A DNA stretch of 64,000 nucleotides from Phycisphaerae bacterium (GCA_014192545.1 BJHL01000001.1:186001-250000); one strand, 5' to 3'; shown: positions 27,557 through 35,977, numbered from the stretch's first letter. Translations and numbers: made by a program. The notes: generated by a model from the letters alone, not told the origin.

Positions 27557-27591
27557 GATCCGGACCTTCGCAGGGCCTCAGGTCCGGCGCC
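27557..27591 (-). repeat. 35-bp hairpin repeat, copy 3
   Basis: Reverse orientation relative to copies 1 and 2, with perfect CCGGACCT/AGGTCCGG arms. It begins 2 bases after the stop codon of the NxxG-repeat gene, so it may act as a transcript 3' end. Confidence 0.85.
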
Positions 27592-27593
27592 GT

Positions 27594-29330
27594 TTAGCAG
27601 GTGCCGCCGGCGAGGACGTTGAAGAAGTCGATGACGTCGGCGTCTTCGGGGAAGACTTGGTTGTTGTTGAAGTCGATGTCGTTGCAGGTTGGGCATTCGG
27701 CGCCTGCGAGGACGTTGAAGAAGTCGATGACGTCTTGATCTTCGGGGAAGACATCGTTGTTGTTGAAGTCGATGTCGTCGCAGCCGGCGGGGAGGCGCGC
27801 GAGGAATGCGCCGGATGTGCCGTCGGTGAAGGCGAGACGGAAGACGACTTCGCCCGTGTCGCTGAAGGAGGTGCGGCGGCCGTCGTCGTCGCCCGTGATG
27901 GGCGGAAAGCCGAGGCTGTTGATGGTTTTGAGGACGGTGATGCCGGGATCGTCGTTGATGTCAAAGGACGTCTGCTCGACCAGCACCAGTTGCAGTGCGC
28001 CGGCAGCGTCTTCGAGCCAGAGGCCTTCACGACCGTTGGTAAGCAGTGCGGCCATCATGATGCGTCCTGCGGCGTTCATCGCGATATTGGCGTTGCCATC
28101 AAAGTCGTCCCAGTCGACGGCGGGGCTAATGCCTGCGGCTGGCGTGCCTGCGCGAGCGACGAGGGTCAGCGGACCAGTGCCCACGCGCTTGTAGATTGCG
28201 GAGCGATTGCTGGCGACGACGCCCGCGCCTTGCAGGTCGGCCAAGAGCACAAGTGTGTCTTGACCAGCGACCTGGCCGCCGAAGATAACGTCGAGCGAAC
28301 TACCAAAAAGCACGCCGGCGGGCAGGCTGGGGGCTTGATCGCCTTCGCGCGCGAGCAGCGTGGTGGTGCCGGCATTGGAGAGCCAAAGGCATGCGTTGTT
28401 GGCGCTGGTGATACCTGCGCCGGTGAGGATTGAGAAGAAGGCGATGGTGCTGGATCGACTGAGGTCAAGATCGCTCGAGAGGCTGCTGTGGATTGCGCCG
28501 GGGATACCTGGCGCGGGATCGCCCGAGCGAGCGATAATGGAAAAGCCGCCGCTTGTTGAGCGTGACCAGACGACTTCGTTGTTGGTGGCCGTGACGCCTG
28601 CACCGTCAACTCGGGTAAATGATGCGAAGGTGCCCGCGCTGTTGATAAGGTAGTCGTTGAGGACGCCCGTGAAGTTCACGCCGGGCAGGATCGTGGGATC
28701 GCCGTCTCGTGAGGCGAGCGCGAGTGAGCCGGGCGTGCCGATCCAGTGCGAGTTGGGTGTTCCCAGGTTGCGAAGGGTGGCGCGGAAGGCCATGACACCC
28801 GAGGCGTTGATTTTGGGAACGCTGAAGCTGTCCCACTGCGTGCCTGCGGCGAGACCTGGGACCTGCGTGACGCCCACCGCGAATGCGGCGGGGGCCGATG
28901 AGGGGCCGATGGTCCAGAGACTGTCGCGCCCGCCGCCGCCTGTGGGGGCGACCAGTGCGACGTAGGTCATGATGCCCGAGTCGGAGAGGTTGGGCGCGGT
29001 AGTGGAGATGTAGTTGAAGGTGGGCTGGCCTGGAGCTGCGTTACCGAGTCGCATGACCAGTTGCAGACTGCCTGGGACATCCCACCAGATGCCTTGACTG
29101 TTGGTTCCTGTGACGCCGGTACCGGTGACAGTGGCGAACATGCCGACCTTGCCTGAAGCGTTGATGGTGAAGGCGTCGAACGAGCTGAAGTTGACGCCTG
29201 CTGGCAAGCCGGGGGCTGGTTGGCCCGAGAGGGCGAGTGTGCGGAACTGCACGGGTTGTGCAGTTGCAGCGGCTGCAAGAAGAATGGTGGCGAGACTGGT
29301 GGCGAGGACGGTGTGGAAACGTGTGGGCAC
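27594..29330 (-). CDS. secreted NxxG-repeat protein with paired dockerin-like modules
   Basis: This 578-residue protein has a signal peptide (to AAATAQP). Repeats of about 60 residues follow the pattern [AL]xxGxPAPGLPxGVxFxxF...INxxGxxxFxA (for example SGQPAPGLPAGVNFSSF, SGDPAPGIPGAIHSSL, EGDQAPSLPAGVLFGS). This is the tandem NxxGxxxxxR/DUF7453-like architecture seen in planctomycetes and myxobacteria. Two modules end the protein (CDDIDFNNNDVFPEDQDV and CNDIDFNNNQVFPEDADV). The repeats probably form a propeller; no enzyme motif is seen. Confidence 0.85.
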   Translation of the reverse strand: MPTRFHTVLATSLATILLAAAATAQPVQFRTLALSGQPAPGLPAGVNFSSFDAFTINASGKVGMFATVTGTGVTGTNSQGIWWDVPGSLQLVMRLGNAAPGQPTFNYISTTAPNLSDSGIMTYVALVAPTGGGGRDSLWTIGPSSAPAAFAVGVTQVPGLAAGTQWDSFSVPKINASGVMAFRATLRNLGTPNSHWIGTPGSLALASRDGDPTILPGVNFTGVLNDYLINSAGTFASFTRVDGAGVTATNNEVVWSRSTSGGFSIIARSGDPAPGIPGAIHSSLSSDLDLSRSSTIAFFSILTGAGITSANNACLWLSNAGTTTLLAREGDQAPSLPAGVLFGSSLDVIFGGQVAGQDTLVLLADLQGAGVVASNRSAIYKRVGTGPLTLVARAGTPAAGISPAVDWDDFDGNANIAMNAAGRIMMAALLTNGREGLWLEDAAGALQLVLVEQTSFDINDDPGITVLKTINSLGFPPITGDDDGRRTSFSDTGEVVFRLAFTDGTSGAFLARLPAGCDDIDFNNNDVFPEDQDVIDFFNVLAGAECPTCNDIDFNNNQVFPEDADVIDFFNVLAGGTC

Positions 29331-29495
29331 GAGGAAGCCTCCGGGGAAGTGGTGTTTTCGATGAAGCGAGAATTGAGAGGATGTCGGCCACGAATTTTTG
29401 CGGGCACGATAAAAGCCCGCGTGGTTGGACGCGGGGTGGATGGGTGTGAAATCGGTGAGTTATCGAGGGCTTGCGCCCCCCGCGTTCTTGAGGGA

Positions 29496-29720
29496 TCAGC
29501 AGGTGCCGCCGGCGAGGACGTTAAAGAAGTCGATGACGTCTTGGTCTTCGGGGAAGACGCCGTTTTGGTTGAAGTCGATGGAGTTGCACTGAGTCGATGA
29601 GGACTGCCAAGTAGGCGAAAAAGTCGCGTTACAGGGGATTACTCATATAGAGTCGGAGATAGAACTGAATACTGGGAGCAACGTTACCAATCGTCACAGA
29701 CGAAGTGGTCGCGCCATTGA
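29496..29720 (-). pseudogene. orphan 3' remnant of a dockerin-like module gene
   Basis: The minus strand encodes QCNSIDFNQNGVFPEDQD, then VIDFFNVLAGGTC and a stop at 29496. Upstream in that frame there is a TGA after only 14 further residues. A neighbouring frame reads VTIGNVAPSIQFYLRLYMSN, suggesting a frameshifted C-terminal domain. The remnant ends at the truncated hairpin repeat at 29721. Only one module remains and there is no gene body or start. Confidence 0.75.
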
Positions 29721-29743
29721 CAGTGCCTCAGGTCCGGCGTCGG
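29721..29743 (-). repeat. truncated 35-bp hairpin repeat, copy 4
   Basis: Only the half containing ctcaggtccggcgtc is present; the ccggaccttcgca half is missing and is replaced by the module-gene remnant. It lies just past the stop of the glutamine amidotransferase gene. Confidence 0.7.
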
Positions 29744-29744
29744 G

Positions 29745-30419
29745 TTAGCTTTGCAGGAAGTTGCTGAGCAGGCGCACGCCTTCGGTGGTGAGGAAGCTTT
29801 CGGGGTGGAATTGGACGCCTTCGAGCGGCGGTTTGGTGGGGTCGGACCAGACTCGGCGGAGGCCCATGACGACGCGACGGGTCGGGGGGAAGACTGCGGC
29901 CCCACTGCTTGCGTCGGCGATTGGTTCGTCGGTCCATGCCGTCACTTCCCAGCCGTCTTCGTTGGGTTTGCGTGGCGGGATGGTGTCTTCGATGACGACC
30001 AGCGAGTGATAGCGGGTGGCGTCGAAGGGGCTGGAGAGGCCGCGGAAGACGCCTTGGTTGTTGTGGCGGATGGGACTGATTTTGCCGTGCATGGGAATGA
30101 CGTGGCGCGTGACGGTCATGCCGTGCATGTCGGCCATGGTTTGGTGGCCCAGGCAGACGCCCAGGATTGGAATTTTGCCGGCGAAGCGCGCGATCATGTC
30201 GGCGGAGACGCCGGCTTCTTTGGGCGTGCAAGGGCCTGGCGAGATGATGATGCGCGTGGGGCCTTTGCCGTCGCGCAGGGCGGCGGCTTCGTCGGGCGTG
30301 ATTTTGTCGTTGCGAATGACGAGCAGGTCGCGGCCGACTTGGAGGGAGCGGTCGATTTCTCCAAGGCGCTGGACGAGGTTCCAGGTGAAGGAGTCGTAGT
30401 TGTCGATGAGGAGGATCAC
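29745..30419 (-). CDS. trpG/pabA: anthranilate/aminodeoxychorismate synthase glutamine amidotransferase subunit
   Basis: This 224-residue class I glutamine amidotransferase begins MILLIDNYDSFTWNLVQ, the hallmark of TrpG/PabA. Oxyanion motif ISPGPCTP and nucleophile elbow GVCLGHQ with Cys89 are present, and HPES supplies His205 and Glu207, completing the triad. It releases ammonia from glutamine for TrpE or PabB. No trpE or pabB lies in the window, so it may serve both tryptophan and folate synthesis. A 25-residue insertion (about 150-180, WTDEPIADASSG) is longer than in E. coli TrpG. Confidence 0.93.
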   Translation of the reverse strand: MILLIDNYDSFTWNLVQRLGEIDRSLQVGRDLLVIRNDKITPDEAAALRDGKGPTRIIISPGPCTPKEAGVSADMIARFAGKIPILGVCLGHQTMADMHGMTVTRHVIPMHGKISPIRHNNQGVFRGLSSPFDATRYHSLVVIEDTIPPRKPNEDGWEVTAWTDEPIADASSGAAVFPPTRRVVMGLRRVWSDPTKPPLEGVQFHPESFLTTEGVRLLSNFLQS

Positions 30420-30440
30420 GGGGGAAGATAGGGGTGCGGG

Positions 30441-30493
30441 GGTGAAAGGGTGCGGGGGATGAATGCAGGCGTCTGCCTGCTCACCCTTTCACC
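30441..30493. repeat. intergenic inverted repeat
   Basis: GGTGAAAGGGTG (30441-30452) pairs with CACCCTTTCACC (30482-30493). Between them GCAGGC/GCCTGC forms a second small stem. Lies between the amidotransferase start and the SOUL-like gene stop. Confidence 0.6.
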
Positions 30494-30544
30494 TCTGCAC
30501 CTGCTCACCTGCTCATGGTCGCGAGGGCTTGCGCCCTTCGGCTC

Positions 30545-31522
30545 TTAGTTGAGCTTTACGGGGATTTGGATCTCGGCCCACTTGCGGGCTTCGGGGACCA
30601 TGGGGTCGTTGTAGAAGAGGCCGCGGATGTCGCCGGCGGGGATGTACTGCGGGTTGCTCGCGAAGAACTCGCGGAGTTTGGTGACGCCGGCGTTGACGGT
30701 GCGGTTGTTGGGGCTGCCGGCGACGCCTGCGCTGATGACGGTGACGGGGGTGGTATCGACGACGATGACGCGTTTGTCTTCGGCGTCAACGCCAGCGTCG
30801 GCTTGGTCGGTGTAGCGGTAGAGGAAAGACATGGTCCACTGCGCGTCGTTGATATCGACGGCGGGGACGTCTTCGGTTTTGATGTCGGCGGCGGTGACTT
30901 GTGCGCCGGCGACGGGGGCGAGGCCTGCGCTGGCGGCGATGCCTTTGAAATCCATTTCGACGGGCGAGGTCATTTCGATATCGCGGCGCTGGATGTGGCG
31001 GAAGAGGGGCCAGAAGCCACCGCGGCCGTTGCTTTTGACGCCGTCACGATCGCCGCCGACTTCGGCGCGGCGGAGCGTGGGGTAGGTTTTGATTTCGATG
31101 GTGCCGGGAGGCGTGGGCGAGGGGTAGCCGACGGGCAGGGGCGTGTCGATCATGTGCTGGCCGGCGATGTGGAAGTCGCCTTGCTTGGTGACGGTGATGG
31201 CAGGGTCGCCGGCGAGGCGGAGGGATTTGCCGGGCTCGGGGAGGGCGGTCGCGGAGAGGGTGGAGGTTGGGGAGGGTGAAGAGGTGGGTATGGGGGTTGC
31301 GAGTGTGGGGGTTGCGAGTGTGGGGGTTGCGAGTGAAGGTGCGCTGGTGGATGCGGTGGCGACAGGCGCGGTCGTCGCGCTTGGGGCGGTGACGTCGGTG
31401 CGCGGGGCGTCTTTGGGTGGGGACTTCATGGTGCGGCAGCCCATGAGCAGCGGCGGCAGGATGGCGATGGCGGAAGTGAGGGCGGCGAGGGAGTAGAGGG
31501 AGAGTTTGCGGGAGAGGGGCAT
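30545..31522 (-). CDS. SOUL heme-binding-like lipoprotein
   Basis: The ATG at 31522 gives a signal with lipobox LLMGC near residue 29. A Pro/Ala/Thr/Ser-rich linker follows with 15-bp DNA repeats (LATPT units). The C-terminal domain of about 200 residues has IEIKTYPTLRRAEV, GFWPLFRHIQRRDIEMTSPV and QWTMSFLYRY, matching the SOUL/heme-binding protein family (I-x-M-T-x-P-V signature). It may bind heme or a related tetrapyrrole at the cell envelope; heme ligands cannot be assigned. A zinc-ribbon membrane protein gene lies 37 bases upstream on the same strand. Confidence 0.85.
   Translation of the reverse strand: MPLSRKLSLYSLAALTSAIAILPPLLMGCRTMKSPPKDAPRTDVTAPSATTAPVATASTSAPSLATPTLATPTLATPIPTSSPSPTSTLSATALPEPGKSLRLAGDPAITVTKQGDFHIAGQHMIDTPLPVGYPSPTPPGTIEIKTYPTLRRAEVGGDRDGVKSNGRGGFWPLFRHIQRRDIEMTSPVEMDFKGIAASAGLAPVAGAQVTAADIKTEDVPAVDINDAQWTMSFLYRYTDQADAGVDAEDKRVIVVDTTPVTVISAGVAGSPNNRTVNAGVTKLREFFASNPQYIPAGDIRGLFYNDPMVPEARKWAEIQIPVKLN
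31291..31335. repeat. 15-bp tandem repeat in the lipoprotein linker
   Basis: Three copies of tgggggttgcgagtg on the + strand, encoding repeated Leu-Ala-Thr-Pro-Thr on the minus strand; a degenerate fourth follows. Confidence 0.9.
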
Positions 31523-31559
31523 GCAGTGGGTTCGATGGGGAGGGGATTGGGGATTTTGG

Positions 31560-32336
31560 TTAGTCGAAGTACACGAAAACAATGCCGTCTTCGTTCGCGT
31601 ATTTGTGGCCGAGGAAGTGCCAAGGCGTGATGCGGGGTTGGATGCGGAAAAAGCGTTGGACGACGACTGGATCAGGTGGATATGAGTACTCGTAGAACAT
31701 TCGACCGCCTGGGAAGTCGACGTAGAGAGTTGTCGCGATGACCAAACCGTCGTCGTAATCCTCACGCAACGCGAGCGGTGCGATGAGGGGAAGCTTCTGA
31801 GCAAGCGCGAACTTTGCATCTGCATGCGCGAGCGTGTTCTCGAACGTTGCGAGCGCGGGGCCGCCCACGAAACCGATGATGCATGCGAGGGTGAAGCGGC
31901 GGAGCCAGGCGATGTCTCGCAGTGCCAGCGCGGCGCGCGTGGGGGCGGTGCGGTCGGCGTGGGTTGAGATGTGGCCGCACTCGGGGCAGGTGTGGGTGCC
32001 TTCGACGGGGAGGGTGTAGTTGCAGTGTGGGCAGTGGTCGGCGGTCCGGCGGAAGCGGCGGCCGGAGGTGAAGAAGAAGTAGGTGACGCGTGCGATGGAG
32101 AATGCGAGGAGAGGCGCAATGATCGTGACGAGCGCGGCGATGAAGAACACGTCGTTCTGTTGGACCCAGTACTGCAAGTTGTGATAGCTGCGGGAATCGG
32201 CCCAAGAGTGCGCTTCATGGTCGAAGATGACGCCCCAGATGAAGAAGAGGGCGAAGGTGTAGGGGAGCCAGAGCGAGCAACAGATAGCGCGTTGTTTGAA
32301 AGATGTGCTTGGGGATTTTGGGCCGGCGGTTGGCAC
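31560..32336 (-). CDS. zinc-ribbon membrane protein
   Basis: The 258-residue protein starts with GTG. Two N-terminal membrane helices (about 20-38 and 62-88) are followed by a zinc ribbon (CPHCNYTL, CPECGH), a third helix (LACIIGFVGGPALATF) and a soluble C-terminal domain ending WHFLGHKYANEDGIVFVYFD. It has the general planctomycete zinc-ribbon membrane architecture but the ribbon is in the middle. The function is unknown. It is probably co-transcribed with the SOUL-like lipoprotein. Confidence 0.6.
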   Translation of the reverse strand: MPTAGPKSPSTSFKQRAICCSLWLPYTFALFFIWGVIFDHEAHSWADSRSYHNLQYWVQQNDVFFIAALVTIIAPLLAFSIARVTYFFFTSGRRFRRTADHCPHCNYTLPVEGTHTCPECGHISTHADRTAPTRAALALRDIAWLRRFTLACIIGFVGGPALATFENTLAHADAKFALAQKLPLIAPLALREDYDDGLVIATTLYVDFPGGRMFYEYSYPPDPVVVQRFFRIQPRITPWHFLGHKYANEDGIVFVYFD

Positions 32337-32385
32337 GTGGGGAGTTTACAGCATGATGCAAGATGGGCGCGGGTGGGTCGTCCTG

Positions 32386-32478
32386 CGCCCCTTGCGGGGC
32401 GAGGTGGGTTGTGGGTTTGCGACCACGGGTTGCGCTGCGCTGCGCCCGTGGGTACAGGCCGTCGGCCCTTTGGGCCTG
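32386..32478. repeat. array of three GC-rich hairpins
   Basis: CGCCCC/GGGGCG (32386-32401), CCACGGG/CCCGTGG (32423-32451) and CAGGCC/GGCCTG (32455-32478) follow one another in the gap between icd and the zinc-ribbon protein gene. No gene is seen between 32337 and 32597. Confidence 0.55.
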
Positions 32479-32597
32479 AAGGCATGCGATGGGCGTGCGA
32501 CTGTTTGCGGTTCGGGTGCGCAAATAGTTTGCAGCGCGTGTCCAGCGCACGCTCAGTTGGGTTCGCAGTTATGTGCAGATCTTCTTACTGCCCTTGC

Positions 32598-34097
32598 TTA
32601 CTGCCCTTGCGCCAGGCTGTAGCCTTTGATGCCATCAAAGGTGCGGAGGAGTTCGAAGCTGCAGACCGTGAACTTCTCGGCGATTTTGTCCATGAGGGCG
32701 ACGGCTCGGCTTTGGCCGATGGTGCCGACAGGGATGTCCTTTTTGAGTTCGAAGCGGACGCGGTAGTAGTCGACGCATTCGGTGTAGACGCTGCCGGTGG
32801 GCCAGACTTGGGTGCCGCGGTTGCTGATGAGGGTGATGTTGAAGGGGGTGTCGGCGCAGCAGCGTTGCATTTCTTCGGCGACGCTGGCGGGGGCGAGGGG
32901 GGTGTCGAGGTAGATGTCGCAGCCGACGACGTGGGTGATGACGTTGGTGAAGGTGCGAATCACTTGCTGGCTGGCGGGGCGGGCGTGTTTTTCGATGGCC
33001 CATGCGCCTTGCTCGGGCACGGGCACGGCGGCGACGGTTTCGGGCTTGGTGCCGAGCTTGTTGATGATGGCCTGCGTGAAGTCTTTGGTGCCTACGGCGG
33101 GCTTGTAGTTCTTCATGGCGGGGTCGCCGAAGTCGCCTGTGTGGACGCCGCTTTCGAGAGCGGCGAGCAGGGCGTTCTCGATGATTGCCGCGTGCTTGAG
33201 GAGGCCCACGTGGCGGAGCATCATGATGCCGCTCAAGATGAGGCTGGTGGGATTGGCGATGCCTTTGCCAGCGATGTCAGGAGCGGTGCCGTGGACAGCT
33301 TCGAAGATGCTGATGTGGCGGCCGATGTTGGCTGATGGTGCGAAACCCAGACCGCCGACGAGGCCGGCGCAGAGGTCGCTGACGATGTCGCCTTGCAGGT
33401 TGGGCAGGACGATCATTTGGTATTGCTGGGGCTTGACGACCAGGTTCATGCAGAGGGCGTCGACGATGACGTCGCCCGTTTCGATTTCGGGGAAGTCTTG
33501 CGCGGTGCGCTTGAAGCGTTCGAGGAAGAGACCGTCGGTCATCTTCATGATGTTGGCTTTGTGGCCGCAGTGGACCTTTTTGACGCCCATTTTGCGGGCG
33601 GTTTGGAAGGCGTAGCGGTGGACTTGATCGCAGCCGGGCGCGCTGATGAGGCGCTTGCATTGGATCATGTCGTTGGACAAGCGGTGCTCGACGCCGCCGT
33701 AGGTGTCCTCGATGTTTTCGCGGACGATGGTCATGTCGAGGTTGATGCCGGCTTTGCTGTAGACGGTGGTGACGCCTGGGAGGGTTTTGAAGTGGCGGAA
33801 GTTGGCGTAGGCATTGAACATTTTGCGGAGGGTGACGTTGATGCTTTTGCCGCCGCCGCCTTTGGGGGTTTCCATCGGACCTTTGAAGAGGATGCCGCAG
33901 TCTTCGGTGGTGCGGATGGCGATGTCGGTCATGCCGCGGGAGTCGCCTTTGTCAAAAACACTTTTGCCCATTTCGACATTGACGAAGTCGACGTGGTCGT
34001 GGACCTTGGCTTCGCGGAAGAGGTCGAGGGTGGCCTGCATGATTTCAGGGCCGATGCCGTCTCCGGGCGCGAGGGCGATGGTGGGCTTGGATGACAT
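32598..34097 (-). CDS. icd: isocitrate dehydrogenase (Thermus/Rickettsia-type, extended)
   Basis: The ATG at 34097 has GGAG 7 bases upstream. The 499-residue protein has the isocitrate/isopropylmalate dehydrogenase fold: GDGIGPEIM, the substrate Arg region TIVRENIEDTYGG, Lys/Asp sites around CGHKANIMKMTDG, NLQGDIVSDL and the cofactor loop HGTAPDIAGKGIANP. A C-terminal domain (VVGCDIYLDTPLAP..., about 390-499) marks the longer bacterial subfamily rather than the E. coli type. It converts isocitrate to 2-oxoglutarate in the TCA cycle. The coenzyme cannot be fixed by eye. Confidence 0.95.
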   Translation of the reverse strand: MSSKPTIALAPGDGIGPEIMQATLDLFREAKVHDHVDFVNVEMGKSVFDKGDSRGMTDIAIRTTEDCGILFKGPMETPKGGGGKSINVTLRKMFNAYANFRHFKTLPGVTTVYSKAGINLDMTIVRENIEDTYGGVEHRLSNDMIQCKRLISAPGCDQVHRYAFQTARKMGVKKVHCGHKANIMKMTDGLFLERFKRTAQDFPEIETGDVIVDALCMNLVVKPQQYQMIVLPNLQGDIVSDLCAGLVGGLGFAPSANIGRHISIFEAVHGTAPDIAGKGIANPTSLILSGIMMLRHVGLLKHAAIIENALLAALESGVHTGDFGDPAMKNYKPAVGTKDFTQAIINKLGTKPETVAAVPVPEQGAWAIEKHARPASQQVIRTFTNVITHVVGCDIYLDTPLAPASVAEEMQRCCADTPFNITLISNRGTQVWPTGSVYTECVDYYRVRFELKKDIPVGTIGQSRAVALMDKIAEKFTVCSFELLRTFDGIKGYSLAQGQ

Positions 34098-34245
34098 GTC
34101 AAACTCCTGCGGCGAGCAGGCCTTCCATTGCGGCTGCGTCGTGCTGGGTGCGAAGTCCCGGCTCCGTTGTCCGGGGGGCGGATGGTAGGGAAGAGGTCGC
34201 GGAGATGCGGAGGAGAGCGCAGAGAGGCGGAGGTGTGTGTCGGGA

Positions 34246-34584
34246 TTAGTCGGTCTCATCGTCGAACTGGCACACCAGTGCCCAGGTGTGAGCGTTGTTG
34301 CGAACGAGGTGTTCGATGGCGAGCATGATTGCGTGTGATGTGAATTCGGGCACGATCACGAGGCCCTTGATCGCGAGCCAATGGGTACTGTCGTACGTGC
34401 TGGTAGGATGGGCCAGTAAGTGTGTGAGGTTCTGGATTGTCGCGACGACGCCCGCGTATCGCGGGCCGGTCGACAGGCGCACGAAGAAGTCCGCGTTCTG
34501 CTCTGCAGGCGACTGCGAAAACTCCGACTCGATCAGTTCGACTTCACAGACAAGCGATTCGATATTGAACGTGTGCTTCGGCAT
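34246..34584 (-). CDS. hypothetical protein
   Basis: This 112-residue acidic protein has no signal peptide or membrane segment (MPKHTFNIESLVCEVELIE..., ending ALVCQFDDETD). I do not recognise the family. The composition is consistent with a small cytoplasmic alpha/beta protein. It is divergent from the DinB-like gene, with at most 43 bases between starts, so a shared promoter region is possible. Confidence 0.5.
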   Translation of the reverse strand: MPKHTFNIESLVCEVELIESEFSQSPAEQNADFFVRLSTGPRYAGVVATIQNLTHLLAHPTSTYDSTHWLAIKGLVIVPEFTSHAIMLAIEHLVRNNAHTWALVCQFDDETD

Positions 34585-34627
34585 GGCTTCGTCTCACTGC
34601 TTCAAGAACAACGACGTATTCTTGCAG

Positions 34628-35122
34628 ATGCCCACCCACCTCGAACTCATCCTGAAGCATCTCGACTGGTCGCACAACGAGTATCTTCGCATCATCGGCG
34701 ATTGGCCGGCGGAGAAGTTGGCGGCTTCATTCGTGGGTGCGCCGAATCATGTGTTGTGGACGACGGGGCATTTGGCGACGGCGAATCAGTGGTTTGCGGG
34801 GTTGCTGGATGGGAAGCCCAAGACGACCAGTGAGGCGTTTGAGAAAGCGCACGGGCATGAGAGTGTGCCGGTGAGTGATGCGGGCAAGTATGCATCGCTG
34901 GCGGAGCTGCGTGTGGAGCTTGAGGCTGGGTATGGTCGGCTGCGAAGCGTGGCGCTGGCTACGAGCGAGGCGGATTTGCTGAAGCCGACGATCAATGAGT
35001 CGTATGGCATTTGTGATTCGCGGCTGAGTGCGCTGCAGGTGGCGGCGTATCACACGGCGTGGCACAGCGGGCAGGTGAGTATGTTGCGGCGGGCGCTGGG
35101 GCTCAAGAGCGTGTATGCGTGA
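34628..35122 (+). CDS. DinB-family protein
   Basis: The four-helix DinB/YfiT-like protein of 164 residues has three likely metal-ligand histidines: one in WTTGHLATA and two in AAYHTAWHSGQ. The opening THLELILKHLDWSHNEYLR is also typical. Members include thiol transferases and many uncharacterised stress proteins. The ATG at 34628 is chosen; an upstream in-frame ATG at 34583 would add 15 residues and overlap the divergent gene. It ends at a bidirectional terminator. Confidence 0.85.
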   Translation: MPTHLELILKHLDWSHNEYLRIIGDWPAEKLAASFVGAPNHVLWTTGHLATANQWFAGLLDGKPKTTSEAFEKAHGHESVPVSDAGKYASLAELRVELEAGYGRLRSVALATSEADLLKPTINESYGICDSRLSALQVAAYHTAWHSGQVSMLRRALGLKSVYA

Positions 35123-35143
35123 GGTTGAGAATTGCGGAATGAG

Positions 35144-35174
35144 AAACGCCCGCGTCGAGTGACGCGGGCGTTTT
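35144..35174. terminator. bidirectional intrinsic terminator
   Basis: AAACGCCCGCGTC / GACGCGGGCGTTT stem with a GAGT loop. T-runs on both strands serve the DinB-like gene (+) and the PEP-CTERM gene (-). Confidence 0.92.
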
Positions 35175-35197
35175 CATAGTCAAACGTTGAAAGCGGC

Positions 35198-35977
35198 TTA
35201 CTTCATCGCAGCGCGACGCTTGCGGGCGACAACGCCCACGCCGATCAGGCCTGCCATGCCCATCCACGCACCGGCGGGGAGGGGGACCAGGATGGTCTGG
35301 TAGTTGGGAGCATCGAACCAGCCATGCTGGTTGTAGTTCCAATCGCAGAGCTGGCCTTGAGCGCCGTAGGTGGTTGCCGAGCCGGTGAAGGTGTGGAACC
35401 AGAGGCCGATTTGGTTGCCGAACTGAGCGCCGGTCCAGTCGTTTTGGCCGCTCGGGTACAGGGGCGTGTGGCCGTTGATGCCAGCGACGTTGATGTCGAG
35501 CAGGAAGCGGCGCTTGCCCGCGGCGTCGGTGACGGTTGCGGTGTTGATCCAGCTTGTGTCGAGGGCGGTTTCGATGACGTCGGGGGTCTGGTTGCCCGCG
35601 ACTGAGCCGTTGCCGTCGATCCAGCTATTGATGGCGTTCTGGCCGTTGTAGGCGTAGGCCGTGACCTTGGGTGAGTTCTGGTTGGACGCATCGAAGTGAA
35701 TCAGGGCGAGTTCACCAGCGTGGCCCTTGGGATTTGGATCGTTGTTGATGGCGAGCGTGTAGCCCCTGGTGACTTTGTTGCTGAAGACCACGTCCCAGAC
35801 GAAACGCTGAGAGGCGTTGTCATACGAAGCGTTGATGCTTTCGAAGACGCCAGCAGCGTTATTGACGCCGCCGCCTTGGGCAGCGGTCCAGTTCCAACGT
35901 TACTCAGATGCGGAGGCCAACGTAGCGGCCACGGCGAGCGCACCGATGCCGGTGAGCAAAGTCTGTGCAAACTTCAC
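35198..35977 (-). pseudogene. PEP-CTERM-type secreted protein gene with an in-frame TAA
   Basis: A GTG at 35977 with AGGAGA 8 bases upstream opens a clear signal peptide (MKFAQTLLTGIGALAVAATL, then ASASE). The next codon is TAA (35900-35902). The same frame then continues without stops for about 233 residues (RWNWTAAQGGGVNN...) to VPLPAGAWMGMAGLIGVG and ARKRRAAMK, a PEP-CTERM-like tail for exosortase-type sorting. So the reading frame is intact except for one nonsense codon at the signal-peptide junction. Recent inactivation, an assembly error or readthrough are all possible. The function of the body is unknown. Confidence 0.8.

Noticed and set aside
23520-29600. Regularly repeated gttgttgttgaagtcgatg blocks resembling a CRISPR array
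   Set aside because: They are the coding sequence of the dockerin-like modules, two per gene, not direct repeats with spacers.
30545-32485. A 646-codon minus-strand frame across the SOUL-like gene and the zinc-ribbon gene
   Set aside because: Only the last half is protein-like; the first half overlaps the zinc-ribbon gene out of frame and is Ser/Pro/Arg noise.
35900-35902. Stop codon recoding as selenocysteine or pyrrolysine
   Set aside because: The codon is TAA, not TGA or TAG, and no SECIS-like hairpin follows.
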